Assembly: GCA_001797105.1 (NCBI GenBank)
Contig: MGOM01000025.1
Coordinates: forward strand, 22,961-62,052
Source of the DNA: Chloroflexi bacterium RBG_19FT_COMBO_62_14
Lineage (GTDB): Bacteria; Chloroflexota; Anaerolineae; Anaerolineales; E44-bin32
Length of the DNA stretch: 39,092 bases
Direction of reading: 5' to 3'
Shown here: one piece after another, positions 30,177 through 39,059 of the stretch
Numbering within the stretch: position 1 is the first letter of the stretch
Layout: each line of letters begins with the position of its first letter
The notes under the pieces: generated by a model
The model's database searches: none
What the model was told of the DNA's origin: nothing
What the model saw: only the letters and a program-made list of their open reading frames with translations
Made by a program: the position numbers and the translations under genes

Positions 30177-30851
30177 GTGGCATACCTGGTCTGTGCCGAG
30201 GAGATGGACAGGCAGTGGATCACCCACGTCCCCGATCTTCCTGGCTGCTTCTCCACGAACCCCGACCGGGAGCGCTCGATCTCGGCCGTCCCTCGGGCGG
30301 TCGAGGCCTACCTGGAATGGTGCACTCAGCATGGGTTGCGTGTTCCCCCGCCTGCGCCGCCTTTAGTGGTCGGAGAAGTCATCCGTTCCTGGATATACGA
30401 GGAAGATTACGAAGTCAACGCATTCTTCGCCTCGGATCGGCCGGCTGTGGACGCGGGTGAAGCGGCCGAGTTTGAGAGGTTGCTCGCTGCCACCCGGGCA
30501 GATCTGTTGGAGGAGGTCAAAGGTCTCGACGCTTCACAACTCGACAAACAGCTCACCGGCGAGCGTTGGCCGATCGGAGGTGTGCTGCGACACGTGGCCA
30601 ACGCCGAACTGTGGTACCTCGATCGAATCGGATTGGCGTTTCCCAAGAGCGAGTTCCCCGACGATCCGTTTGCCCGGCTGGATAGGGTGCGCCAGCATCT
30701 TCTGAGCCAAATGCACGAGCTCACTCGGCGATCCGGAGTGATTACATTGTCGGGCGAAACCTGGTCGGCGCGCAAAGTAGTTCGGCGCACGCTCTGGCAT
30801 GAGCGTGACCATACCCTGCACATTCGCAAGCTGCTCGCGCGAGTCCGTTAG
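30177..30851 (+). CDS. HicB-like domain fused to a DinB-like domain
   Basis: Residues about 1-58 read AYLVCAEEMDRQWITHVPDLPGCFSTNPDRERSISAVPRAVEAYLEWCTQHGLRVP, the HicB/YcfA-partner antitoxin fold (PDLPGC motif). Residues about 95-222 are a DinB-like four-helix metal domain with His139 (RHVANAE), His208 and His212 (LWHERDHTLHI), the triad usually binding a divalent metal. No hicA toxin is nearby. The GTG at 30177 starts one nt after the SDR stop, so translation is coupled. A second, single-domain DinB protein follows. Confidence 0.82.
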   Translation: MAYLVCAEEMDRQWITHVPDLPGCFSTNPDRERSISAVPRAVEAYLEWCTQHGLRVPPPAPPLVVGEVIRSWIYEEDYEVNAFFASDRPAVDAGEAAEFERLLAATRADLLEEVKGLDASQLDKQLTGERWPIGGVLRHVANAELWYLDRIGLAFPKSEFPDDPFARLDRVRQHLLSQMHELTRRSGVITLSGETWSARKVVRRTLWHERDHTLHIRKLLARVR

Positions 30852-30908
30852 CACGCTCATCCGGGCCTGGCTCCAGGTCCTGGCCGACAAGGAGACCCCC
30901 TGATCGCG

Positions 30909-31388
30909 ATGAGAGAACTGGCCGAGTACCGTGGTCGATTGGTTGCCAGCTACGCCAACCAGCCCCAGGAATTACAGCGCCTTGTCGCGCGTATTCCCGC
31001 CGGACGTTTGAGTCGCGAGCTCGAACCGGGCGGGTGGTCGCCGCATCAGATCCTGACGCATCTCCGAGACGTCGAGGTACAGGCCTTCGTTCCTCGGATC
31101 GGTCGCATCGTGACCGAAGAGACACCCCGGCTCGCGAGTTTCGATCCGGAAGCCTGGATGGATCAGCACTACGACGGCCAGGAGGGGGCAGGAGAGATCG
31201 CCGCGGAGATTCAGCGTCGGCGAGCCGCCGGAAGTCAATGGATTGACGGGTTGGAGGCGGAGGGTTGGAGCCGAACTGGAGAGCATCCGAGCTTCGGCGT
31301 TCGCACCCTGCAGTGGTGGGTCGAGTACTCCGTAGCCCACTTTGCCGAGCATCTGGAGCAGTTAGCCCGGTCCGCCGAAGATGGATAG
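30909..31388 (+). CDS. DinB-family protein
   Basis: The 159-residue protein is a single DinB-like domain: WSPHQILTHLRDVEVQAFVPRI with His51 in HLRD and the C-terminal YSVAHFAEHLEQL with His144 and His148, which fits the metal triad. Many family members are thiol transferases (mycothiol, bacillithiol) or unknown. It is the second DinB protein in a row, after the HicB-DinB fusion. The start ATG at 30909 has AAGGAG about 14 nt upstream, which is longer than ideal. Confidence 0.8.
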   Translation: MRELAEYRGRLVASYANQPQELQRLVARIPAGRLSRELEPGGWSPHQILTHLRDVEVQAFVPRIGRIVTEETPRLASFDPEAWMDQHYDGQEGAGEIAAEIQRRRAAGSQWIDGLEAEGWSRTGEHPSFGVRTLQWWVEYSVAHFAEHLEQLARSAEDG

Positions 31389-31469
31389 CGTAGACGTTTC
31401 GCGTGGACGCCGGGCGACATCGGCTCGGTCACGCTGATGAGACACCGAGAACAACGGATGGAGAGTGGC

Positions 31470-32243
31470 ATGGAATACACCGCTATACTGACCGAGGTGC
31501 GGGGCCGGGTGGGCTTGGTCCGGCTGAACCGACCCCAGCTGCGGAACGCGCTCGACTCGGTTCTCATGGATGAAGTCGTTCAGGCGCTGGAGGCATTTGA
31601 CACCTCGTCGGAGGTCGGGGCGATGGTCATCACCGGAGATGTGCGTGCTTTCGCCTCCGGCGCCGACGTTAAGGAAATGGTTGAACAGACCGCCATCGGG
31701 ATGTTAACCTCCGGGCGAATCTCCCAATGGGACCGGATCCGTCGGGTGACGAAACCGCTTATTGCGGCCGTCTCCGGTTGGTGTCTGGGCGGGGGGAACG
31801 AATTGGCGATGGTCTGCGACATGATAGTCGCCTCGGAGACGGCCAGGTTCGGCCAACCGGAGATCAATCTGGGGGTAATCCCCGGCGCCGGTGGAACGCA
31901 GCGGATTGTCCGCGCAGCCGGGAAGGCGATAGCCATGGAGATGGTGCTCAACAACCGGACGCTGACCGCGAACGAAGCGCTCCAGTACGGATTGGTGAAC
32001 AAGGTCGTGCCGGAGGAAGCCTACCTGGAAGAGGCGCTCAAACTGGCGGGCGAGATCGCGGCCCGGGCGCCCCTGGCCGTCAGGTTGGCCAAGCAGGCCA
32101 TCAACCACGCTTTTGAGTCGTTCCTGACGGACGGCCTGGCCGATGAACGGCGTGCTTTCTATCTGTTGTTCGCCAGCCATGACCAAAAGGAAGGGATGCG
32201 GGCATTCTTGGGAAAAAGGGCTCCGGAGTGGAAAGGAGAATGA
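31470..32243 (+). CDS. Enoyl-CoA hydratase/isomerase (crotonase) with both catalytic Glu
   Basis: The 257-residue protein has the crotonase fold: VRLNRPQLRNALD, the oxyanion-hole FASGADVKEM, GWCLGGGNELAMVCD with Glu111, and GQPEINLGVIPGAGGTQRIVR with Glu131. Both Glu residues are what a standard enoyl-CoA hydratase needs, so hydration of 2-enoyl-CoA is likely. The ATG at 31470 has GGAGAG upstream; longer in-frame starts (31437, 31458) are alternatives. A stop-adjacent short frame follows before the AAC(3) gene. Confidence 0.92.
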   Translation: MEYTAILTEVRGRVGLVRLNRPQLRNALDSVLMDEVVQALEAFDTSSEVGAMVITGDVRAFASGADVKEMVEQTAIGMLTSGRISQWDRIRRVTKPLIAAVSGWCLGGGNELAMVCDMIVASETARFGQPEINLGVIPGAGGTQRIVRAAGKAIAMEMVLNNRTLTANEALQYGLVNKVVPEEAYLEEALKLAGEIAARAPLAVRLAKQAINHAFESFLTDGLADERRAFYLLFASHDQKEGMRAFLGKRAPEWKGE

Positions 32244-32336
32244 TGACCACTCTCATGGCCGCAGCGGCGCTGTCGTTCGAGGCCCTACTGCTGTCGTATC
32301 GCCATCTCTGAGTCTCACCTTCCCTGGCCTTAGGCG

Positions 32337-33137
32337 ATGTTCAACTATCGAGATTTCATTCGCGTCTTACGCGACCTGGGATTGGCCCAGGGGAGCCGGA
32401 TCCTGATCCATGCCCGACTGGCTTCCTTGGGAGAAGTCACCGGAGGCACACAGGCCGTGCTCGGTGCGTTCCTGGCGGTCGGGGAAACGGTCGTCGCCCC
32501 GACTTTCACTTTCAGCGCCATGATCACACCCGATGTAGGGCCGAGTGACAACGGTATGGAGTACGGATCGGCCGGCGATCGTAACTCGGCGGCTCAGTTC
32601 TACCGGGCAGACCTTCCGGCGGATCCGGAGATGGGGTCTCTGGCCGAAGCGCTTCGCCAGGCACCGCAAGCCGTGCGCTCGAACCATCCCCTGCTGTCTT
32701 TCGCCGGAGTCGGTGCGGACGAGGTCCTGACGTCACAGACTCTGGAAGATCCTCTGGCGCCGATCGCGGCCTTGGCTTCGGCCGATGCGGATGTGGTGCT
32801 GCTGGGTGCGGATCACACGGCAAACGTCAGCCTGCACTACGCCGAGAAGCTGGCCGGACGCCGACAGTTCGTTCGTTGGGCTCTTACACCGGCGGGTGTG
32901 ATCGAGTGTCCTGGAATCCCGGGGTGCGCTGATGGGTTTCCGGCGATCGCCGGTCGTCTGGAAGGGATTGTGCGGCGGGCGACCTTGGGGCCAGTAACGA
33001 TCGAGAGCTATCCTTTGCGTGATCTTGTCCACACCGCCGCCGGATGGATCCGCATGGATCCGGAGGCCTTGTTGTGCGGAAGACAAAGCTGTGCCCGATG
33101 CGCCGCAGTTCGCGCTTCGGCGGTCAAAGAGAGCTAG
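32337..33137 (+). CDS. AAC(3)-family aminoglycoside N3-acetyltransferase-like protein
   Basis: The 266-residue protein has the Antibiotic_NAT (AAC(3)) pattern: LGLAQGSRILIHARLASLGEVTGG, VVAPTFTFS, and the SNHPLLSFAGVG (RSxHPxxS) motif near residue 118, plus a LLLGADHTANVSLHYAEKLAG segment. This fold transfers an acetyl group from acetyl-CoA; only some members act on antibiotics. A cysteine-rich C-terminal tail (LLCGRQSCARCAAV) is unusual. No resistance-gene neighbours suggest mobility. Confidence 0.85.
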   Translation: MFNYRDFIRVLRDLGLAQGSRILIHARLASLGEVTGGTQAVLGAFLAVGETVVAPTFTFSAMITPDVGPSDNGMEYGSAGDRNSAAQFYRADLPADPEMGSLAEALRQAPQAVRSNHPLLSFAGVGADEVLTSQTLEDPLAPIAALASADADVVLLGADHTANVSLHYAEKLAGRRQFVRWALTPAGVIECPGIPGCADGFPAIAGRLEGIVRRATLGPVTIESYPLRDLVHTAAGWIRMDPEALLCGRQSCARCAAVRASAVKES

Positions 33138-33196
33138 GGGCGACGTGCGATCGAGAGGCGTGCAGCTGGAGCAGCCCGGCTGGCGAGAGTTAGTCG

Positions 33197-34414
33197 ATGC
33201 GAGCTATCTTCGTTGATGCCCAGATTCCTCGCCTGCTGGCGGTAAAGGCACTCCGTCCGATTCTACCGGGGATCATCTGGAGTCCGATCTCCTCGGCGCG
33301 GGTGGCCGATCTGCCGGAGCCGCCCCTGCCCGGTCCGCGCTGGCTGCGAGTGCGTAACCGGCAATGCGGCATTTGCGGCACCGACCTTTCTCTGCTCTTT
33401 GTCAAAGGGAGTCCCGGGATCGCCCCGGCGGCACTGCCGGCCAACAGCCGCCTCTTTTTGGGTCACGAAGTTGTCGGCAATGTTGTCGAAGTTGGGGAGA
33501 GAGTCACACGGTTTCAAGTCGGCGATCGAGTTGTCATGCAATCGCGTCACGCCGGGCGGAACTGCTTCAGTCAGGAAATCGACCCGCCTTGTCGATACTG
33601 CGCGCGTGGCCAATGCCGGTTGTGTGAGAACGCTTCGCTCGGCGTTGGGCCGGAGGGTGTCGGCGGCGGGTGGAGTGAAGGCTACACGGCACACGAGACG
33701 GAGATCTACACAGTCCCGGACGACCTGAACGATGACCAGGCGTTGTTCATCGAACCGATGGCGATCGCGTTGCATGCCGTCCTGCGGCGTCGACCGCGAA
33801 GCAGCGAGCATGTCCTGGTGATCGGCGCTGGGGCGATCGGGCTGCTGACGGCGCAAGCTGTAAAGGCTGTCGAACCCGGTTGCCACGTGACTATCCTGAC
33901 GCGCTATTCCCACCAGAGCGAGGTGGCCCGCAGCTTGGGTATAGGACACGTGGTGCAGGATGGGGACACTTACGCTGAAGTGGCCGGTATCACGGGCGCC
34001 AGGCACTACCGCGCCCCGATGAACCGGGGGATGCTGTTGGGCGGGTTCGAGGTTGTGTACGACTGCGTCGGTAGCCAGAGCACGATCGCCGACGGGCTGC
34101 GCTGGGCCCGAGCCGAGGGTACAGTCGTCATGGTGGGGATCACGCTGAACGACTTGAAGGTCGACCTCAACCCGATCTGGTATCAGGAAGTCGATCTGAT
34201 CGGGGCTGGGTTCTTTGGGAGGGAGGACTGGGCGGGGCGCCAGGCCGACACCTATGATCTCGTGGTTGAGATGGTCCGAGACGGCCGGCTCCGGCACGAA
34301 GGAATGATCACCCACCGCTACCCGTTCTCGGAATACAAGCGCGCCATCGCCGATGCATCGAATAAGCGCAGCGGATCGATCAAAGTCCTCTTGACGTTCC
34401 CAGCAGCGAACTGA
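33197..34414 (+). CDS. Zinc-dependent MDR-family alcohol/polyol dehydrogenase
   Basis: The 405-residue protein has catalytic zinc residues Cys57 (QCGICGTDL), His90/Glu91 (LGHEVVGNVVEVG) and the IEPMAIALHAV Glu. The NAD fold LVIGAGAIGLLTAQAV lies at about 212-227. The structural-zinc region reads DPPCRYCARGQCRLC (Cys132, 135, 140, 143), a different spacing from the usual CxxCxxCx7C. It is related to glucose/threonine/alcohol dehydrogenases of the MDR class; the substrate is unknown. It is the last of a plus-strand run before the epimerase gene. Confidence 0.9.
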   Translation: MRAIFVDAQIPRLLAVKALRPILPGIIWSPISSARVADLPEPPLPGPRWLRVRNRQCGICGTDLSLLFVKGSPGIAPAALPANSRLFLGHEVVGNVVEVGERVTRFQVGDRVVMQSRHAGRNCFSQEIDPPCRYCARGQCRLCENASLGVGPEGVGGGWSEGYTAHETEIYTVPDDLNDDQALFIEPMAIALHAVLRRRPRSSEHVLVIGAGAIGLLTAQAVKAVEPGCHVTILTRYSHQSEVARSLGIGHVVQDGDTYAEVAGITGARHYRAPMNRGMLLGGFEVVYDCVGSQSTIADGLRWARAEGTVVMVGITLNDLKVDLNPIWYQEVDLIGAGFFGREDWAGRQADTYDLVVEMVRDGRLRHEGMITHRYPFSEYKRAIADASNKRSGSIKVLLTFPAAN

Positions 34415-34629
34415 CCGCGCTCTTGGAGTGTCCCATCGGCGGATGCCGGGCCTCCGGTCGATCTACCTCACCTGACCAGCCTCCGTCTCCGGGAATCTTG
34501 CAAAGGGCTCGCGTGACTATGGCCTCCGGTCTGGCGCAGAGCCTCTCAGCGATCGGAAGGAAAGTACTGCATGAGTTTGACTGGCGGCAAAGGGGTAATC
34601 CGGCTTCAAGATCGCGGAGGATCGCCAAG

Positions 34630-35625
34630 ATGACAACCGTGCTCGTGTTGGGCGCGAGCGGCTTCATCGGAGGGCACATCGCCCTTGCCGCCATCGAGAA
34701 GGGCTGGGCCGTTCGCGGGCTGCGCCGCGTGTCAGGCGCGACCGGCCATGTCGGGTCGGCACCGATCGAGTGGTTTGAGGGAGATCTCGATCGACCGGAG
34801 CGATTGGCGCCAGCCTTCGCCGGCGTTCAAGTCGTCTTCCACGCAGCCGGATACTACCCGCGCGATGGCGGCTCGGTTCCCCGGCAGGTAGCCGGCGCGG
34901 TGGCGCAGACCCGCAATGTGATCGAAGCCTGCAAGCAGGCCGGCGTCGACCGCCTGGTATACACCTCGAGCCTTTCAACTATTGGTCGCCCTCCGCCGGA
35001 TGCCGGCAGGTTTGCCGATGAGCGAGACACGTACCTTCCAGGATCTCTACCCCGCTCGGCCTACTACGAGTGCAAGTACGCGATGGAGAGCGAAGTCATG
35101 CGGTCGTCGTCTGCCGAACTGGAAGCCACTGTCGTCAATCCGACTGCGGTCTTCGGTCCGGGAGACGTCCACCTGGCGCTTGGCAGGGCGCTGCTGTGGG
35201 TTGCTCGAGGATGGGCGGTCGTCTGGTTGCCGGTCGAGGTCAACATCGTCGACGTCCGAGATGTCGCCCAGGCGCAGGTGCGTGCCTCCGAGGTCGGTCG
35301 TCCTGGCCAGCGATACATCCTGGGTGGGCAAAACTGGCCGCTGCGAGAGGTGCTCGATGTTGCCGCGAGACTAGCCGGCGTCTCCCCGCCTCGGGTAGGG
35401 TTATCTGTAGGATTTGTCGAGCGGCTCATCTCGGTCTTGTCGTACACCCCGGGGATGGGTGGGTTGAGCGGGCACCTGCAGGCGATCCGCACCTGGCAAG
35501 GCTATGATTGTCGCAAGGCGCAGAGGGAGTTGGGCTTGAGTGCCCGCCCGGTAGAAGAAACGCTGCGGGACGCCCTGGACTGGTTTGCAGACAATGATTA
35601 TCTGAAAGGCCGGCGCGGCAGTTGA
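34630..35625 (+). CDS. Extended SDR / NAD-dependent epimerase-dehydratase family protein
   Basis: The 331-residue protein opens VLVLGASGFIGGHIALAAIEKG, the GxxGxxG dinucleotide motif, and carries YTSSLSTIG and the catalytic Tyr/Lys in AYYECKYAMESEV (YxxxK), followed by VNPTAVFGPGDVH. These features fit the dihydroflavonol-4-reductase-like or NAD-epimerase class. The ATG at 34630 follows GGAGG by 9 nt; the upstream frame to 34423 has no epimerase character. The gap 34415-34629 holds no other gene I can support. Confidence 0.9.
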   Translation: MTTVLVLGASGFIGGHIALAAIEKGWAVRGLRRVSGATGHVGSAPIEWFEGDLDRPERLAPAFAGVQVVFHAAGYYPRDGGSVPRQVAGAVAQTRNVIEACKQAGVDRLVYTSSLSTIGRPPPDAGRFADERDTYLPGSLPRSAYYECKYAMESEVMRSSSAELEATVVNPTAVFGPGDVHLALGRALLWVARGWAVVWLPVEVNIVDVRDVAQAQVRASEVGRPGQRYILGGQNWPLREVLDVAARLAGVSPPRVGLSVGFVERLISVLSYTPGMGGLSGHLQAIRTWQGYDCRKAQRELGLSARPVEETLRDALDWFADNDYLKGRRGS

Positions 35626-35676
35626 GTTGTGGTAATATTCCGCCCGGTGACCTTGCCGCAGGAAACCGAGGGGAGC

Positions 35677-36075
35677 ATGGCAGACGTAGACAAAATCACG
35701 ATCATTGAGGGGCCGCCCCCGACCTTTGAGCTTGACAACGACCCGTGGTTGGCCGGACTCACGGAAGGCCCTGTTCCAAGCCAGGTGGCGATATGTCGAG
35801 TGCGGGCCGCCAACGGCCCGGCGCTCGTCGAGCGATGCTACCGTGCCTGGCGTGAGCGCCACTCCATCAATCTCGAATACCGGACCGAAGATGGCCTGAC
35901 GCAGCTTGCACCGATTGTCGCCGCCCGTTGGACTGAAACGGCCGAGGGTCATGTCCTGATTCTCTGGCTGCGCCTCGAGCAAGGTGAGATTGAGGTTGAG
36001 ATTGAACTCGAGGCAGACGAGTTCGACGAGGATCCCGACGACGCCGACGACTCCGACTTCGACCACACATCCTGA
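35677..36075 (+). CDS. Conserved-looking protein with acidic tail, unknown function
   Basis: The 132-residue product begins MADVDKITIIEGPPPTFELDNDPWLAGLTEGPVPSQVAICR and ends in a strongly acidic tail (about residues 105-130, EIEVEIELEADEFDEDPDDADDSD). The middle is a compact beta-rich region with CRVRAANGPALVERCYRAWRERHSINLEYRTEDG. I do not know its biochemical role. GAGGGGAGC precedes the ATG at good spacing. It lies between the epimerase and a crotonase on the same strand. Confidence 0.65.
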   Translation: MADVDKITIIEGPPPTFELDNDPWLAGLTEGPVPSQVAICRVRAANGPALVERCYRAWRERHSINLEYRTEDGLTQLAPIVAARWTETAEGHVLILWLRLEQGEIEVEIELEADEFDEDPDDADDSDFDHTS

Positions 36076-36187
36076 CTGAACTTGCCGGACGCAGACGCGC
36101 CCGGTCGCATTTCCCGCGCGATTCTCGGCCTGGAAGCCGTCCAGGCCGTGCGTTCGAGATTCCTCTCCTGCATCCGGAGTCAACTTG

Positions 36188-36973
36188 ATGAGCGAATACC
36201 AGAACCTGCTTACCGAGGAGGCCGGGGGCGTTCTGACGGTCCAGCTCAATCGCCCGAAGGCCAACGCATTCGATCGTGTGATGGTCGAGGAACTCCTGGC
36301 GGTCCTGAAACACGCCGCCAGCGACGCCGGGATCCGCTGTCTGGTGCTGACCGGAGCGGGCAGGGTGTTCAGCGCCGGCCAGGACGTCGGGATCATTGCT
36401 GAGAGGCTGGGTGAGATCTCTTTCCGCGAACACTTGGAGCGCACTTTCAACCGCGTAATCCTCCGGATGCGCCAGCTTGAGAAGCCGATCGTGGGGGCGA
36501 TCAACGGCGCTGCGGCCGGGGCCGGCCTGGGGATCGCGCTGGCGACCGACATCCGGTTGGCCGCGGAGAGCGCACGCTTCGTGTTTGGTTTTACCGGGAT
36601 CGGGCTCGCGGCAGATTCCGGCACTTCCTTGAACCTGCCCTTGCTCATCGGGATGGCCCGGGCGGCGGAGATGGCCTTCACAAACGCACCTGTCTCCGCC
36701 GATCAGGCTCTCGCCTTCGGCCTGGTGAACCGGGTCGTGCCCGATCCAGAATTGCCAGCTGCAGCAGCCGAACTGGCCGCTTCCCTGGCCGGTGGACCAA
36801 CACGCGCTCTGGGGCTCACCAAGCGCGCCTTCAATCGGGCTGTGCTCGAAAACCTGGAAAGGACTCTGGACTACGAAGCCTACCTGCAGGACATCGCCGG
36901 CAAGACGGAAGATCACAAAGAAGGCGTGAGCGCGTTCGTGGAAAAGAGGCGTTCGAGGTTCCGAGGGGTATGA
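36188..36973 (+). CDS. Crotonase-fold enzyme, PaaG/isomerase type
   Basis: The 261-residue protein has the crotonase frame VQLNRPKANAFDRVMVEEL and FSAGQDVGI for the oxyanion hole. At the first catalytic-Glu position it has Gly (NGAAAGAGLGIALATD, about residue 115). In place of the second Glu it has GIGLAADSGTSLNLPLLIG, with Asp143. That Asp and the loss of Glu match ring-epoxide isomerases of the PaaG type better than hydratases. Start ATG 36188 (a TTG lies one codon upstream). It differs from the hydratase at 31470. Confidence 0.85.
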   Translation: MSEYQNLLTEEAGGVLTVQLNRPKANAFDRVMVEELLAVLKHAASDAGIRCLVLTGAGRVFSAGQDVGIIAERLGEISFREHLERTFNRVILRMRQLEKPIVGAINGAAAGAGLGIALATDIRLAAESARFVFGFTGIGLAADSGTSLNLPLLIGMARAAEMAFTNAPVSADQALAFGLVNRVVPDPELPAAAAELAASLAGGPTRALGLTKRAFNRAVLENLERTLDYEAYLQDIAGKTEDHKEGVSAFVEKRRSRFRGV

Positions 36974-37129
36974 AGGCGGCGGAGAAATCGACACGAGTTG
37001 TGGGGGTCCGCAAGGTGGTGCCCAGCAGCTTTCCGCCCATTCGGCTGTCCGCCGCGTCACCCGGAATGTTGCTCCGTCGACACGCGTAGAAACCCCAGGC
37101 GTTGGCTTGACCTTGACCGTGCCTGCCGG

Positions 37130-38908
37130 TCACTCGACGGGGCGCCCGAGCCTCGCCAATTCGACTGCGGCGACTTCTTCGTCGAGCTTCTTGTAGAGCG
37201 GTTTCGGCTCCTCGAGCCGTTGTCCGGGCATTAGATCACCCGGACCCCACTTCCCTTCCGCTTCCCCGGCGTCATAGATCAGCGCTTCGTGCGAGCGTTG
37301 TCCTTCGTCATAGGTCACGATCCGTTGGCTGCCGAACAGAGGGCGCTGATAGCCGAGCAAACGGTGAAGCCGTTCGCTGCTAAACGGGAGGAACGGAGCC
37401 AGCAGGACGCTCAGTGAGTCGATGGCCCGCAGAGCGGTGTACACGGTCGTCCCAGCCCGTTCCTTGTCCTTCTTGACGACGCTGAACCACGGCGCTCGAT
37501 CCAGGTAACCATTCACGGCCCGCGCCAGAGCGAGGGCCTCAGCCAGAGCGGCCCGCAATTGGACGGCCTCGATCAATCGGCCCACGGTCTCGAAGCCGGC
37601 GTCGATGAGCGCCGTCAGCTCGCGATCCTGGTCTTCGAGTGGGCCGGGATTAGGCACTCGGCCCTCCCAGTTTTTGTAGGCGAAGGCCAGGACACGGTTG
37701 GCCAGGTTGCCCCACGTTGCGACCAGCTCATCGTTGTTGCGTCGGACGAAATCAGTCCAGGAAAACTCGCTATCTCGCGTCTCGGGCATGACCGAGGCCA
37801 CATAGAAGCGGATGGGGTCCGGGTCGAAGCGTGTCAGGATGTCGGGCAGCCATACGGCCCAGTTCCGGCTCTTGCTGAACTGAGCTTGCTCGATGTTCAT
37901 GAACTCATTTGCCGGGACATCGTACGGAAGATTGAGTCGCGCGCCCTCTTCGTCTTCGTAGATCCGCTCCACGCCGAGCAACTCGGCCTGCCAGACAAGT
38001 GTGTGAAACGGGATGTTGTCCTTCCCGATGAAATTGTAGATTTTGGCCTCCGGCCGATACCACCAATCTTTCCACGCCTCCGGCCGGCCGATGTTGTGAC
38101 CCCACTCGACGGAAGCGGTGAAGTAGCCCATCACTGCCTCGAACCAGACGTAGAGCCGCTTGTCTTCCCAACCGGCAAGAGGGACCGGGATTCCCCATTC
38201 GATGTCGCGGGTCACCGGGCGGCCTTTGAGCCCGGCCGTGACGTAGTTTCGGGCGAAGTTGATGACATTCGGGCGCCAGTGAGCGGCGTGATCTTCGAGG
38301 TAGGGGATCAAGCGGTCGGTGAAGGCCGGCAGATCCAGAAAGAAGTGCTCGGTCTCACGGACGACCGGCTGGGTGCCGTCGATCTTGCTCCTGGGATTGA
38401 TCAGATCGGTTGCGTCAAGCAGATTCCCGCAGTTGTCGCATTGATCCCCACGGGCCTCGGCGTAACCGCAAATCGGGCAGGTCCCTTCGACGTAGCGATC
38501 GGGAAGGAAACGGCCTTGAGATTCGGAATAGAGCTGACGCTGTGTCTGCTTATAGAGGTACTCGTTCTTGTGAAGTCGGGTGAAGAAGTCCTGGGCGATG
38601 CGATGGTGGTTCTCCGTATCCGTGTGCGTGAACAAGTCATAGCTGATACCGATCGCCTTCTGGGTTTCGAGAAAGCGATGGTGGAAATGCTCGAAGACCT
38701 CTCGCGGAGACAGGCCGCGCTTGTCGGCCTCGACCGTGATCGGGGTGCCATGCGAATCCGACCCGGAGACCATCAGCACCCGATTGCCCTTGAGTCTATG
38801 GTACCGAGCGAAGATGTCGGCAGGTAGGTAGGCGCCCGCCAGGTGGCCGACGTGCAGATCGCCGTTGGCGTACGGCCAGGCGACGGAAACATGGATGAGC
38901 TCACTCAT
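37130..38908 (-). CDS. metG: Methionyl-tRNA synthetase
   Basis: The 592-residue class I synthetase starts MSELIHVSVAWPYANGDLHVGHLAGAYLPADIF with the HIGH motif as HVGH (19-22). A zinc-binding insert has CPICGYAEARGDQCDNCG (CxxC...CxxC). The KMSKS loop reads QFSKSRNW, the FSKS form seen in the archaeal/eukaryotic-type branch. The C-terminal helical anticodon-binding domain ends about residue 590, and no EMAP-like tRNA-binding tail follows. It charges initiator and elongator tRNA(Met). The ATG at 38908 has GAGG at 7 nt; a longer frame to 39079 is not protein-like. Confidence 0.96.
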   Translation of the reverse strand: MSELIHVSVAWPYANGDLHVGHLAGAYLPADIFARYHRLKGNRVLMVSGSDSHGTPITVEADKRGLSPREVFEHFHHRFLETQKAIGISYDLFTHTDTENHHRIAQDFFTRLHKNEYLYKQTQRQLYSESQGRFLPDRYVEGTCPICGYAEARGDQCDNCGNLLDATDLINPRSKIDGTQPVVRETEHFFLDLPAFTDRLIPYLEDHAAHWRPNVINFARNYVTAGLKGRPVTRDIEWGIPVPLAGWEDKRLYVWFEAVMGYFTASVEWGHNIGRPEAWKDWWYRPEAKIYNFIGKDNIPFHTLVWQAELLGVERIYEDEEGARLNLPYDVPANEFMNIEQAQFSKSRNWAVWLPDILTRFDPDPIRFYVASVMPETRDSEFSWTDFVRRNNDELVATWGNLANRVLAFAYKNWEGRVPNPGPLEDQDRELTALIDAGFETVGRLIEAVQLRAALAEALALARAVNGYLDRAPWFSVVKKDKERAGTTVYTALRAIDSLSVLLAPFLPFSSERLHRLLGYQRPLFGSQRIVTYDEGQRSHEALIYDAGEAEGKWGPGDLMPGQRLEEPKPLYKKLDEEVAAVELARLGRPVE

Positions 38909-39059
38909 GCTGGACCTCGCAAAAGCCTCCCGGCCGCAGTCCCGCCGGTGACCCTTTCTCAATCCTGCGGGGCGTTCGAGCGATTTCGACTGGGCCGGCC
39001 CGTCCGCTGGTTCGCCAAGAATGACATGCGGCCGTCGGCGGCGCAACTGTCGATCCGTG

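Noticed and set aside
32243-32311. A short frame of about 22 codons directly after the crotonase stop
   Set aside because: It overlaps the stop codon and has no ribosome-binding site of its own; too short to separate from chance.
33263-34315. A 350-residue minus-strand frame opposite the zinc dehydrogenase
   Set aside because: Shadow of a well-supported gene; no recognisable motifs.
35401-36681. A 426-residue minus-strand frame, and an overlapping 397-residue one
   Set aside because: They cover the epimerase, acidic protein and crotonase genes in antisense and have low-complexity, non-protein-like translations.
37559-38827. A 422-residue open frame on the plus strand, antisense to metG
   Set aside because: The opposite strand is a certain metG; long antisense frames are expected in GC-rich genes. 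No family features.
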